A DNA stretch of 39,827 bases from contig JAUCBJ010003636.1 of assembly GCA_032718475.1 (NCBI GenBank), forward strand, positions 1 through 39,827. Direction: 5' to 3'. Shown piece by piece: positions 10,545-20,992 of this stretch; position 1 is the first letter of the stretch; each line of letters opens with the position of its first letter. The stretch comes from Nemertoderma westbladi (taxonomy: Eukaryota; Xenacoelomorpha; Nemertodermatida; Nemertodermatidae). Below the pieces are notes generated by a model. That model did no database searches. It had not been told where the DNA came from and saw nothing but the letters and a program-made list of their open reading frames with translations. The position numbers were made by a program, and so were the translations under genes.

Positions 10545-10984
10545 GCGAGCGTAGCGAGCAAGGAAATTTTCCAATTATGTTAACATAAATACAGTCTGAC
10601 AGTAATAGTCAGATAGTGCTGTAGTTGTAGTACAGTAGTAGTAGCAGTAGGTCAACGTCAACTGACTGTTTTTAAATGCAGATGTGATCAAATGCGAGCG
10701 TAGCGAGCACGAAAATTTTAACATTTCAGCATTTAAAGTAGGCAAACCGACTGTTTTCAAATGCAGATGTCATTAAGTTGCGAGCTGGCGAGCGTAGCGA
10801 GCACGGAAATTCTGCTGAATCATGCAGGCTGTCATGGTTTTATTGGTTTGAAGAATCTGACAATTGAAAAACTTTTGAAACAAGTCATGTTTTTAATGGT
10901 CATGCTCAATCTGTCCGTTTCCATTTGTCCACAGCCAAACAGTATGAAGAGTAGGCTTACAGTATAAACGCGAGCGAAGCGAGC
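10545..10984. repeat. Four dispersed GCGAGCG(T/A)AGCGAGC repeats
   Basis: The 15-mer GCGAGCGTAGCGAGC occurs at 10545-10559, 10694-10708 and 10788-10802, and GCGAGCGAAGCGAGC at 10970-10984. Copies two and three lie in a larger ~60-bp direct repeat (10662-10718 and 10749-10814, both starting GACTGTTTT then AAATGCAGATGT). Short A/T-rich words such as GGAAATTTT follow most copies. They are probably fragments of one repeat family. Confidence 0.7.
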
Positions 10985-11114
10985 GGACATTTTTCAATCT
11001 TTTTAAACCTATGGAATAATTACAAATAGACTGATAGAGCTGTAGAGTGGGATGTGTTGCCAGTGCACTGCTACGCTACCTCCTACTGTCCTAACCTAAC
11101 CCTACATCCATATT

Positions 11115-11228
11115 CGCGCCAGGATCCCCAATGCGCGCCACACGCCCCTGTCACTACGCGCCAGGATCCTTAATCCGCGCCACACGCCCCTGTCACTACG
11201 CGCCAGGATCCTTAATCCGCGCCACACA
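11115..11228. repeat. 42-bp tandem repeat, about 2.7 copies
   Basis: Units begin CGCGCCAGGATCC and continue to CACGCCCCTGTCACTA, at 11115, 11157 and 11199. The words are rich in GCGCGCCA, shared with 10373-10437. Confidence 0.8.
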
Positions 11229-11785
11229 TGTTGAGCAAACTCTACATAAATTCCAACCTGGCCCTGGCTAGGCTTACTTAAACTTTTTCGGCAGTTTACT
11301 GGTTTAGAGTAGGTACCGGTACTGAGGTAGCACACGCATGACACCAGACACGTGCTGACGCGTACAGCCACACAGCCGTAGTTGGTAGTGGCGTGGCGAC
11401 ATAAACCATATTTCAGTATTTACAACTTTCATGTAAAAAAAATATTGGACTGGACCCGGTCGTCGGTAGGCTAACTGGTGCACTACCGTACTGGTAGAGT
11501 GATGCTGCAGTGCTGGCAACTGAGGCACTGTCCAGCTGTCCAGTCCACTGCCACTCACATTATTCAGTTATTCCCTATTCAGCTATTTGCTGGACTGTTT
11601 GGTGGACTGCGCCGAGCGCAACCCGCAGCATCTCTATCATTATGTTGTGTAGGCCTAACTGTCTAAGCTGCTAAGGCAGGTAAGGGCATAAGGGATTATT
11701 TCGGTAATTGTGAAAGTAATTATATATCTGTATGTATGCTTGGGCTTGCTTACTAGGATCGGCATGCTGCATTGCAGCTGCATTT

Positions 11786-13864
11786 TTAAGAATGCTGTGC
11801 CGGCTTGTCAACAAAATTGCACCGCCACAACTCCCTATCACCCATGACATTTGCTAGATCATCCGCATCTTTAAGGCCAGTGTCCTTTAAGATGCGTCTC
11901 AAGAAAGTCATGGGCTGTCCACCATGCTTATTCACTCCATGAGGCTGCCAAAGTACAAGATTATGCACTGGCTGGTCCTCACGGCGAAAGCAATGTCCTG
12001 CAAAGCGGAGGCGATTTTGTTCTAGTGTCAAGCTTGGGGGAACCAATGAGACACCTCCAATGTTATATAGTGTCTGGTTGGAGATGTGTGCATTGTACTT
12101 GACACAATGTACCCGGCGTAGCATTCTTGTGAATGTGCCATCCAGAGATTTGGTGTCCTCAGCAGTTAGAGCCCAGCATGGACTCCCGTAGAGGAGTACT
12201 GGAACTACTGCTGCTCTAAATAATCGGACCTTAAGTTTCCGATTAATTCTAGGTGACTTCCAAATCCTGGAAAGCCTATTCAAGGCTGCCCATGCCTTTC
12301 CCTTACGTATTCGAAGGTCCTCACCTGACTTCCGGATCCATGATCCCAGGTAACAGAAGTCGTCCACATGCTCAAGCATACCATCCTTTGAGCTTATGCT
12401 CATCCGATCAGAGACTTGCTGAGGACTTTCAAAGTTAACTGTCAGAATTTTGGTCTTTCTGGAGTTAATAAAAAGACCAACACTAGAAGCAGCATGTTCT
12501 AATGAGCTGAGGAGCCGCTGGGCTCCCTCTAATGATTCTGAGAGTACTCCTAAGTCATCAGCAAAGTCTAGATCAGTTAGGTACTTGGCTGGATTTCCTC
12601 GACTTCTGGAGCCAGTAGGTGGAGTTATCATCACCCCATCATCATTATGATGATCTAAGGACATCCGTAGAACATAGTCAACCACAATAATGAACAAGAA
12701 TGGTGCAAGTGTGTCTCCTTGGAGGACGCCCCATAACACTTCAAATGGTTCTGTGTCACCGTCAACAGTAGACACAAATGTTGTCGAACCATCGTATACT
12801 GATCTGATTGCTGCAATAATTTCATCAGGAATCCCATATAATGAAAGTATGCTGAACATACGTGAGCGAGAGACTGAATCAAAGGCCTTGAAGAAGTCAA
12901 CAAAGATAACAGCCAGATGCCTATCTTTCTTTTTTGATAACTCTTCAATTATCCTTCTAAGTGCCAAAATGGGCTCCATGGTCCCACGACCTTTACGGAA
13001 CCCATTCTGATTTCCACGTAGCAGTCTCTCAATGGGATCCCTGATGCGATTTAATAGAATTCTATTGTATAGTTTTGCAGCAATCGAGATCAATGAGATT
13101 CCCCGAAAAGAACCATAGAGTGTTAGGTTGCCCTTCTTGGGAACTGGCACCAACTTATTTGTTTTCATTTCTTGTGGGACTCTTGTTGTACGGTACATGT
13201 CTACTATGATGGGATAGATGAGCTTTAAACACTCAGGTATTTTAAAGACCTCAGGGGGAACACCATCTACTCCACTGGCACGATTGGTCTTAATGCTCTT
13301 TGCAGCAGCCTTCACTTCTGCAAAGGAAATATCGCCAATGGGAATATCTGGGAGTACAGACTCAGACACTTTTACTTCTATAAAGTTATCAGGCAATACC
13401 CTGTCATTATTGAGGAGCTTTTCAAAGTGGGCTTTCCAACCATTGAGGCGATCGGCTGGTGATTCAGCCTTAACCTTGGTGGTTGGTTGGCTTTTCCGCC
13501 CAGTAAGCAGATTGATCGATTTCCATGCCTGGGATGATTGCCTGCTGTCGTCAGCATCATTGATGGCATCAACCTGTTGGTTTATTAGCTCCTGTAGATT
13601 AACAGAGTACTGCCTGTTCAGGGACCTAGATGCAGCTTTAACTGCATTCTTGGCCACTGTAGTCTGTTTGAGTCGGGACTCTTTCTGCGCCGTATGAAGG
13701 TCATTTCGGCACTTCTGAATTTTGTTGTCAGTCCAGGGGGCCCTTTTCCTATTGCGAGGGTATACAGGAACTGTTTCTGCAGCTGCTAACTTAACTGCTT
13801 CTGTAAAGGCAGTATAGCCCTCACAGTGATCTGCTGCAAGGGCGAGGCGCAGCGCATCCCTTTG
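11786..13864 (-). mobile_element. 5'-truncated non-LTR retrotransposon (LINE), reverse transcriptase region
   Basis: A 692-codon open frame on the - strand reads from just after a TGA at 13865-13867 to the stop at 11786; no initiating ATG is evident. From the codon at 13657, reverse transcriptase motifs are: a finger/palm stretch SGVDGVPPEVFK (128-139), VPVPKKGN (170-177), SFRGISLIS (183-191), the A motif VDFFKAFD (253-260), LQGDTLAPFLF (312-322) and the catalytic box FADD (365-368, near 12560), followed by a thumb and a C-terminal RLRFAGHCFRREDQP segment. There is no endonuclease domain upstream, so the insertion is 5'-truncated, as is usual for LINEs. The retained frame has no internal stops, so it is fairly young. 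Clade not assigned. It lies head-to-head with MOV10L1, about 250 bp from its ATG. Confidence 0.88.
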
Positions 13865-14120
13865 TCACTTTGTACTTCCAGACTTCCGTTGTTCCGCTGT
13901 TCCGTCCGTACTTGTCAGCTTGTAGTTGTAGGTAGCCTGTTGCGCTGTAGGCAGGTAGGGTTGGCCCTAGACTTCCTAAGCTTATTATGCACCTGTTCAC
14001 TGTTTGTTCTGTCAATAATCGATAAACCGGTGCCGGTAATTATAAATTACAGAAGAGAAACCGGGCTGCCGGGTCGGCGCACAGGGATATCATCACTGAC
14101 TTTTAAGTTTTAATTCCACT

Positions 14121-17100
14121 ATGATACATCTATTAGAACGACTTTATACAGGTTATAAAGTCCTTTCCGGATCGACAGATTTTGTAGAGGAACCTGTTGA
14201 GTCAGCCGCGAAACCCGATGTCTCGCAACACAATATCAAGGATCTCGTTGGCATAGTAACGGCAACCTATCCTAACTACGGCATCATCGACGACCATATC
14301 TACTTCGACAGCAGCGCGTGCACCGGTCTCCAGGCGCCCGCCACTGGCGACAGAGTCAACGTGCGAGCTCATCGGGTACGAGACACTGGGAACTGGGACG
14401 CAGTGAGGGTCACCGAGGTCCACGATACATGGGATAATGACAATGAGGTCAATGTGGATGTGTCGAATGACGATGTCGATAGCCACGAACATTCCATATG
14501 TGGGAGGATCACTAGCACCTTCGAAAACATTTACTACATAAACAATTCTGAGATATTCAACACGGACCGTGTCCAACTACCCTCGAGGTACCATCCCGAA
14601 CCCGGGGACTGGGTTAAGGCGTATTACAGTCTCAACACAAACATAAATGACGATCAAGACGATTTCGATGGAACTTTTAATTCAGTGCAATATATTTCGA
14701 AAGTAGAACCTCTTCGGCAGAAATCCTTGCTAGGGATTATAAAGCGACTGCCACGTAGTAGCAAAGAGTTCGGTTTTATTAAACACTCGACGTGCAATAT
14801 TTCCTTTAAAGGAGATTCAATTGACGGAACTCTGAAGAAGTGCGATAAAGTTGTAGCGGAATGTGTGGAGTCCACTTGGGACGATATAAACTGGAGGGCG
14901 ATTGGGGTGAAGGCGAGAAGTGCCCCTGTTGCAGGCGTCAGACAATCCATGTTGGATACCGATAGCGCAACCGAAGTCGTTATAAACCCCACGCCGTTTG
15001 ACTTCGGTTCCGTATCAGTCGGATCCAATTCCTTTATCGAGGCGACTATAAGCACGGAGCTTAGCAACCGGTTGTTTACCTTAGAGACAGTGACCATACC
15101 GGTTAGCAACAAATGTGAATGTCCCTTCTCTATCGTAGAGGGTTCAGCTGATCTCAATGGGGAGTATATATCGTGTGGGAAGGAAGCAACCTTCACGATT
15201 AAATGCGAACCTACAACGGTAGGAAGGTTCAGCCATCTCGTCGTTATCAACATTAAGGAGTGCGATGTGATAGCGAGGCTAGTGGACGTTGTTGTTAACG
15301 AGGTAGGTGGGGAGGACCTCCAACAACGGGTAGCGACTCGTCGTCCAACCAGTTCCCGTTGGAGGAAACCCAATGGGTTGGCCAACGGATGCGTCATCCC
15401 GGGGGTAGCCCCGGTCTACGGCGATGGGGACATGAAGTACCTCAACCCGCCCGTAAAGATTGGGAGTTTCCCTGTCCCGCGGTCCCTGCGGGACATGTTG
15501 GGGGGCCGTAGGAGTAGGTACGTCGGGACCGAGGAGGTGGTGCGAGTCGTCCCTCAGCTCGCATCAAGACTCAACCTCGTCTCCTACCAGACCTACTATG
15601 CCTCCCTCCTCTATCTGGAGGAGCTAGCCATGGAGGAGAGCATGTACGCGTACGATATCACAGAGACTCGGATGCAATACGAAGGAGAGTTCCTTGGGTT
15701 GAAGGTAGAAGGATTGAATGAAGGTCGCCCTTCTCTTATTATAGGAGATACAATAATAGCGACGCCGGTTTGTCCGCCATCATCCAACCAGTACCTCGGA
15801 TACATCCACGCGATCCTCAGGGACGTCGTACACATCCGCTTCCACCCCGACTTCCATCTCGCCTACAAGGAGTCCGACACGGTCGACATCGAGTTTGGGT
15901 TCTCTCGGGCCACCCTCCGACGCTGCCACACCGCTGTAACCCACGCCAAGGCTCTCGGTACCGCGGTCCTCTTCCCCAACAGCGTCACCGTTAAACTGCC
16001 CCAGACTTGCGCCGGAGCAGCCGGTTCCCGTGCGGCGTTGTCTACTGCTAGAGGCGCTAGATTCTACCCGGGGAACATCCGGTGTCGCCAACTATTTGTA
16101 ACTCCTATAGTTGGTGGAACAGAAACCGCTGTGAGTAAGGGTCGGTCATGCTCGAACACCGCTCCCTCCCTCCATAAAGGCCTCACAGTCACCCAGACAG
16201 CCCCCTCAGCCCCCCGCCAGCCTCTAGTATTCCTCCGTAAACAGAAGGAAGGTTGCCACGCGACCTCGGTCTCCCACGTTCCCACCTCCCTGGTAGCCAC
16301 GGTCGCCGATTGGGGCGAGACCTCTGAGATCCGCCTGTTCAACCCAGCCCTCAACCCCCGACAGGTGTCGGCGGTGCGGCGCATCCTGTCGGGGCTGTGT
16401 CGGCCATCGCCGTACCTCATTTATGGGCCCCCCGGGACCGGGAAGACGGTGACCGTGGTCGAGGCCATCCTGCAGCTGTTTGTGGCGATCCCGTCCAGTC
16501 GGATCCTCGTCTGCGCCCCGTCCAACAGCGCGTCGGACCTGCTGTGTGAGCTGCTGGGGGCGAGCCGTGCGGTCGGCCCAGCCGATATGGTGCGGCTCAA
16601 CGCGTACAACCGCTCTAGCGACCCGCCCGAGTCGGTGCTGCGTTTCTGCGCCGACAGACAGGAGATGGAGTCGGTCGCTCGTTACCGGATCATCGTGGCG
16701 ACGTGCGCGGCCGTCGGTGCCTTCTACACCCTCGGTCTCCCGCGGGGACACATAACCCACGTGGTGATAGACGAGGCGGGGCAGACGGACGAGCCGACTG
16801 CACTGATACCCATCGCGCTGCTAGGGGGCGCACCCGAGGCTCAGGTCGTCCTGGCGGGCGACCCCAAACAGCTGGGGCCCGTGGTGCAGAGCGAGTTAGC
16901 CCAGACTCTCGGGCTGGGCTCATCCTTGCTTGAACGACTCGCTAACTCGCCTCTCTACGCTCGCGACCCCCATCGCTACGCCAACCACGGCGCCTACAAC
17001 CCCCTCACCGTAACCAAACTCATAAACAACTACAGATCGCACCCCTTCCTACTGCGACTGCCTTCCTCTCTGTTCTACGACGGTGAGTTGGTGCCGTGCG

Positions 17101-17657
17101 CCGACGCCTCTACGGTGGGGGGTCTGGCGGACTGGGCGGGGTGGAAGACCCCCGGGCGACCGCTGCTGTTCCACGGGATCCGCGGGCGGGAGCTGCGGGA
17201 CCCCAACAGCCCCTCGTGGTTCAACGCGCACGAGAGCTGGAAGGTCTTCGGATACGTCCAACAGATCCTCGGGGTAACCCAGCTCGAGCCGCAACAGATC
17301 GGGGTGATAACCCCCTACCGGAAGCAGGTCGAGAAGATCCGCGATCTGTTGGCGACGCAGGGGGATCTGGGGGAGGTGAAAGTCGGTTCGGTCGAGGAGT
17401 TCCAGGGACAGGAGAGGAAGCTTATCATCATTAGTACCGTGCGATCGGTACGGGAGGACGGTTCGTGGGAGAGCGAGCAACGGCTGGGGTTCGTGGCCAA
17501 CCCTAAGCGGTTCAACGTGGCGGTGACCCGGGCTCAGGCTGGGCTCATTGTGGTCGCTGATCCCTGGGTGGTCGCCACCGACCCGCACTGGCTGGCCTTG
17601 CTGCGCTACTCCGTGGATAACGGGTGCTACAAGGGGTGCGATCTGTGGGAGTTCTAG
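14121..17657 (+). CDS. MOV10L1: MOV10L1-like RNA helicase (piRNA biogenesis), single exon
   Basis: A 1178-residue protein, close to the ~1200 residues of vertebrate MOV10L1. Three N-terminal OB/cold-shock-like repeats occur at about 44-105 (GIVTATYPNYGIIDDHIYF), 128-198 and 205-265; they are the feature that separates MOV10L1 from MOV10. An all-beta middle region follows. The C-terminal superfamily-1 helicase of the UPF1 type has Walker A GPPGTGKT (769-776), DEAG (884-887), GDPKQLGP (913-920), NNYRSHP, the TPYRKQVEKIRDLL motif, VGSVEEFQGQE and FNVAVTRA. In animals MOV10L1 unwinds piRNA precursors in germ cells and supports transposon silencing. All helicase motifs are intact. The ATG follows a possible 3' splice site (AAATTACAG at about 14043-14051), so a non-coding 5' exon may exist. 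The helicase half is GC-rich; the N-terminal half is more AT-rich. The coding region has no intron, unlike the many-exon vertebrate gene. MOV10 is the alternative call. Confidence 0.92.
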   Translation: MIHLLERLYTGYKVLSGSTDFVEEPVESAAKPDVSQHNIKDLVGIVTATYPNYGIIDDHIYFDSSACTGLQAPATGDRVNVRAHRVRDTGNWDAVRVTEVHDTWDNDNEVNVDVSNDDVDSHEHSICGRITSTFENIYYINNSEIFNTDRVQLPSRYHPEPGDWVKAYYSLNTNINDDQDDFDGTFNSVQYISKVEPLRQKSLLGIIKRLPRSSKEFGFIKHSTCNISFKGDSIDGTLKKCDKVVAECVESTWDDINWRAIGVKARSAPVAGVRQSMLDTDSATEVVINPTPFDFGSVSVGSNSFIEATISTELSNRLFTLETVTIPVSNKCECPFSIVEGSADLNGEYISCGKEATFTIKCEPTTVGRFSHLVVINIKECDVIARLVDVVVNEVGGEDLQQRVATRRPTSSRWRKPNGLANGCVIPGVAPVYGDGDMKYLNPPVKIGSFPVPRSLRDMLGGRRSRYVGTEEVVRVVPQLASRLNLVSYQTYYASLLYLEELAMEESMYAYDITETRMQYEGEFLGLKVEGLNEGRPSLIIGDTIIATPVCPPSSNQYLGYIHAILRDVVHIRFHPDFHLAYKESDTVDIEFGFSRATLRRCHTAVTHAKALGTAVLFPNSVTVKLPQTCAGAAGSRAALSTARGARFYPGNIRCRQLFVTPIVGGTETAVSKGRSCSNTAPSLHKGLTVTQTAPSAPRQPLVFLRKQKEGCHATSVSHVPTSLVATVADWGETSEIRLFNPALNPRQVSAVRRILSGLCRPSPYLIYGPPGTGKTVTVVEAILQLFVAIPSSRILVCAPSNSASDLLCELLGASRAVGPADMVRLNAYNRSSDPPESVLRFCADRQEMESVARYRIIVATCAAVGAFYTLGLPRGHITHVVIDEAGQTDEPTALIPIALLGGAPEAQVVLAGDPKQLGPVVQSELAQTLGLGSSLLERLANSPLYARDPHRYANHGAYNPLTVTKLINNYRSHPFLLRLPSSLFYDGELVPCADASTVGGLADWAGWKTPGRPLLFHGIRGRELRDPNSPSWFNAHESWKVFGYVQQILGVTQLEPQQIGVITPYRKQVEKIRDLLATQGDLGEVKVGSVEEFQGQERKLIIISTVRSVREDGSWESEQRLGFVANPKRFNVAVTRAQAGLIVVADPWVVATDPHWLALLRYSVDNGCYKGCDLWEF

Positions 17658-18074
17658 AGAGCTCGAGTAGGACTGACCTGACCATATGGGGGGGTAGGTA
17701 CAATACATACAGTCCGTTGTATATCTGTTTATATTTTATATCCAGCCTCAGTGTTTACATTTACATTATTAGCGTAGCATAACCTCGCTGTTAGCTTGTT
17801 AACTTGTTTGTTTGTTTATTCGTTTTTACAAATATTGCCTTCAGTGCCTCCCAAAGTGCAGCCAGTGTTTTTTTTTCCTAATTTTTATTTCACTTGTAGC
17901 TTTATATCATAAAATCAATGTAATTAAACGTCGTTCACAGTTTTTTTTATAATTATTTGTTTCTTACATATTCCGGAATTGAGTTGTGCCAGTTCCCGGG
18001 GGGGATAATTAGTCATTGAGGTTATAATAATACATTGGGGCAACCAATTGGGTTCTGTGTTAGTGTTTAAACAT
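17658..18074 (+). other. MOV10L1 3' flank with candidate poly(A) signal
   Basis: AT-rich sequence after the helicase stop. A variant poly(A) hexamer, ATTAAA, lies at 17923-17928, about 265 bases after the stop, followed by T-rich sequence. No gene is seen. Confidence 0.45.
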
Positions 18075-18179
18075 GTTCAGGATTTCCGGGATCGGGACCG
18101 GGATTATCACTCTCGGGATCCCGTTTTTCGGGATCGGGATTGCAATTTTGGATTAAATTCCTTTAAGTTATTTAGTATA

Positions 18180-20156
18180 CGGGTCGTTCTCACAAAAAGT
18201 GGCCAAACTTTTATGTCAAAATGTCCATGCATTCGCACGGTTATATTTCCAAACGACACAGTTTTAACCCCATGAACCTATATACCAATCGGAAGAGCGG
18301 AAATCTGCTCATATTTCAGCAAATTTTCAACAGATTCCATTCACAACCTAGAGAATGACACCATCTCAAATATCGAAAATGCATGTTTTTTGAAATGTCA
18401 CATTGAATTATTTTGAAATATTTGGCTTCTGAGCTAAAGTAATGAAAGCAAAGGTTCAACATACCATACATCAAAATAAAGCAAATTGAATGCTCTTTCA
18501 CATACTATTGGTGGTTTTCAACCGAAGCTACTCACATTTTATATATTTACTATTTACTAACAATTAATTACGCCGTCACTAGGATTTTGTCCACCATGTA
18601 ACGCTCGTTTTTATGACATGGTTTTTTTATATTTGTTCACAACATCTCCAAGTGAGATATTTCTAAACGGCGATTTATTTAGCTATCAGCAGGTAAAAAA
18701 ATTATAAGAATTCGTTCATTAGAACTCGAGGGTTGTGCGAAAACGTAAATCTACATAAAATACCGTCATTAGGAATGTCCTCAATGTAACGCTACTTTGA
18801 ATAGCGATAACTTTTGCTTTACTAATCATATCGACACCATTGCGGGCTCATATGAAAGAGCAATCGCAGATCTATCGAATCACAAATTTGATTTTAATAT
18901 AGTTTCAAAACATACTATAGTCAACGCCATGCTAATGAAAAATGTCTTCAATGTCCATCATGTAACGCATGTAACGCTGTCACAATGAATAGCGTTACAC
19001 TTGAGACATGTCCATCATGTAACGTAGTTGGGCCTGAACATACCTAGCAGTACGAGTGGCGTTTCTTTTTACAAATTAAGGCAGTCAGGGTCAAATTAAC
19101 AATAGTCGATGGTTTCTGTATTACAGTATTTAGTATAAACTACTTTAGTAGTCTCATGAGTTTGTTTACCTTTCTTTATTTCGGTTCTAAAACAGTACTT
19201 CTTAATCGTCATGCAATTACAATTGTCAAACGGAATTAAGCGTGTTGTGTCTGGTAAGAACTTCTCGATTGAATTTAGTGATGGTGTTACACGTGAAGGA
19301 CATAGATATTAAGTTAGTGATGGCGTTACACGTGAAGGACTTAGAGATTAAGTTAGTGATGGCGTTACACGTGAAGGACTTAGTTACACGTGAAGGACTT
19401 AGAGATTAAGTTAGCGATGGCGTTACACGTGAAGGACTTAGAGATTAAGTTAGTGATGGCGTTACACGTGAAGGACTAGTTACACGTGAAGGACATAGAG
19501 ATTAAGTTAGTGATGGGATGGCGTTACACGTGAAGGACTTAGAGATTAAGTTAGCGATGGCGTTACACGTGAAGGACTTAGTTACACGTGAAGGACTTAG
19601 AGATTACGTTAGTTATGGTTTTAAGGACTCCGTTAACTATTTTGTACAATTAGTGTTACAATAGTATGTATATTCATATTGTATGTATACAATAATACAA
19701 ACTAAATAATTTGCTGATTTGAAAAATATTATTTTCAGCCATTGGGTCGATAAATAAATCCGTAAAAAACCCGTATAAATATAAAATAAATCCGTACATG
19801 ACATTAAAGTGACTGTTGAATTTCTGGTATATATTTTAAATGTCAAATCCTGGATACTGATTGGCTAACAAGTAGCGTTACATTCGAGACAACGAGTTAG
19901 ATTGTGGGCGTTTTGTGAAATGAAGGCTTCTGATTGGCTAACAAGTAGCGTTACACCAAGGACAAAATGTTACATTGTGGACATTAGTTTTTCGCGAATA
20001 AAACCTTACGACTTTACTAAATAAACGGCCCACTAGTGTATTCGAAATCGCCTCATCGAGAGCTCTCGAAATATGTATATATTTATATGGTTTTGACAAA
20101 AAAAAATTTGACAATTTTTTCTCAAAATTTTGGCCACTTTTTGTGAGAACAACCCA
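18180..20156. mobile_element. ~1.98-kb TIR element, TA target duplication
   Basis: The left end GGGTCGTTCTCACAAAAAGT (18181) is matched inverted by ACTTTTTGTGAGAACAACCC (ending 20155), continuing through GGCCAAA. TA flanks both ends (18178-18179 and 20157-20158), as in Tc1/mariner-type insertion. The interior has many AGCGTTAC/GTAACGCT words in both orientations and a CACGTG tandem array (19281-19605). No transposase ORF is present, so it is non-autonomous. Confidence 0.8.
19281..19605. repeat. 39-bp tandem repeat with ten CACGTG E-boxes
   Basis: The unit is GTTAGTGATGGCGTTACACG then TGAAGGACTTAGAGATTAA, sometimes with an extra 18-19-bp half unit GTTACACGTGAAGGACTTA. Ten CACGTG palindromes lie at 19290, 19329, 19368, 19387, 19426, 19465, 19483, 19527, 19566 and 19585. 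Spacing alternates between 39 bp and 18-19 bp with a few deviations. Confidence 0.9.
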
Positions 20157-20158
20157 TA

Positions 20159-20788
20159 CCTTGTTTCTTCGAAAAAGAGCGTGGGCGTTTAAGTTGATAA
20201 ATGGCCAATTGGGGAGCCGTTTATTCGGGGAAGGCGTTTATTCGGGGAAGGCGTTTATTCGGGGAAGGCGTTTATTCGGGGAAGGCGTTTATTCGGGGAA
20301 GGCGTTTATTCGGGGAAGGCGTTTATTCGGGGAAGGCGTTTATTCGGGGAAGGCGTTTATTCGGGGAAGGCGTTTATTCGAGGAGGGCGTTTATTCGGGG
20401 AAGGCGTTTATTCGGGGAAGGCGTTTATTCGGGGAAGGCGTTTATTCGGGGAAGCCGTTTATTCGAGGAGGGCGTTTAAGTTCCAAATTGTCTGGTTCGA
20501 GTGGGGGCGTTTATGTTTATGTTCTAGATTTTCAGCATTTTGAATCTAAATACCCTAATAAAGGATGTTGTTAATTTAAACAAGAAACAAGTTCAATCAG
20601 GTTTATTACATGCAGCCTATTACAGCGGTACAACCCCACTCATTTACCTTCACTCTTAACAATCAGTGAACGCTCAACAATGTTAACGCCCACATTGTAA
20701 TATTATTAAACGCCGGGGCGTTTATTCGGGGAAGGCGTTTAAGTTGCTAATTTGATGGTAAGGGGGGCTCTTATTCGAAGAAATACGG
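20159..20788. mobile_element. 630-bp TIR element, TA-flanked, with internal 17-bp array
   Basis: The left end CCTTGTTTCTTCGAA pairs inverted with the right end TTCGAAGAAATACGG (TIR CCGTATTTCTTCGAA, two mismatches), and the match goes on through AAGAGC. TA flanks both ends; the left TA (20157-20158) is also the right TA of the preceding element. GGCGTTTAAG words near both ends are inverted copies. It is a MITE-like element without a transposase. Confidence 0.8.
20219..20475. repeat. 17-bp tandem repeat, about 15 units
   Basis: The unit TTATTCGGGGAAGGCGT repeats about 15 times with rare variants (CGAGGAGGG). Because 17 is not a multiple of three, all frames read the same 17-residue peptide cycle; I do not treat it as coding. 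Confidence 0.92.
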
Positions 20789-20992
20789 TATGTGACTGGT
20801 TTTTGGTAACACTAACTTTCTCTTACACTTCTGAAATATTAGTACGATAAATTATCAGATATTCAACAAATTTACTTCACTATTTATACTTCGGGATCCC
20901 GGTACAAAAATATTAGAATCAGGATTTTCGCGGGGATCCCTGTTTTTCGGGATCGGGGGATCCCTTATAAACAATATCTGTGTAAGACTTAC

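Larger units (their letters stand above)
10347..11785. other. Repeat-rich intergenic DNA between two mobile elements
   Basis: No gene is supported here. It contains GCGCGCCA-rich words at 10373-10437 and again in the tandem array at 11115-11228, the GCGAGCG family repeats (10545-10984), and unique-looking sequence at 11229-11700 that holds only short chance ORFs. Confidence 0.5.
18075..20967. repeat. Host repeat bounded by CGGGATCCCG-rich ends, split by two transposons
   Basis: The left block (18075-18150) and right block (20889-20967) both carry GGGATCCC words followed by GTTTTTCGGGATCGGG in the same orientation. Everything between is accounted for by two TA-flanked elements (18180-20156 and 20159-20788) plus about 100 bp. 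The simplest reading is one older repeat into which two elements inserted side by side. Confidence 0.6.

Noticed and set aside
14202-17708. Long - strand ORFs opposite MOV10L1 (124 to 247 codons)
   Set aside because: Antisense shadows of a GC-rich coding region; no domain content.
20143-20574. ORFs with a GEGVYSGKAFIRGRRLF cycle
   Set aside because: A 17-bp tandem repeat reads the same in all frames; it lies in a MITE-like element.
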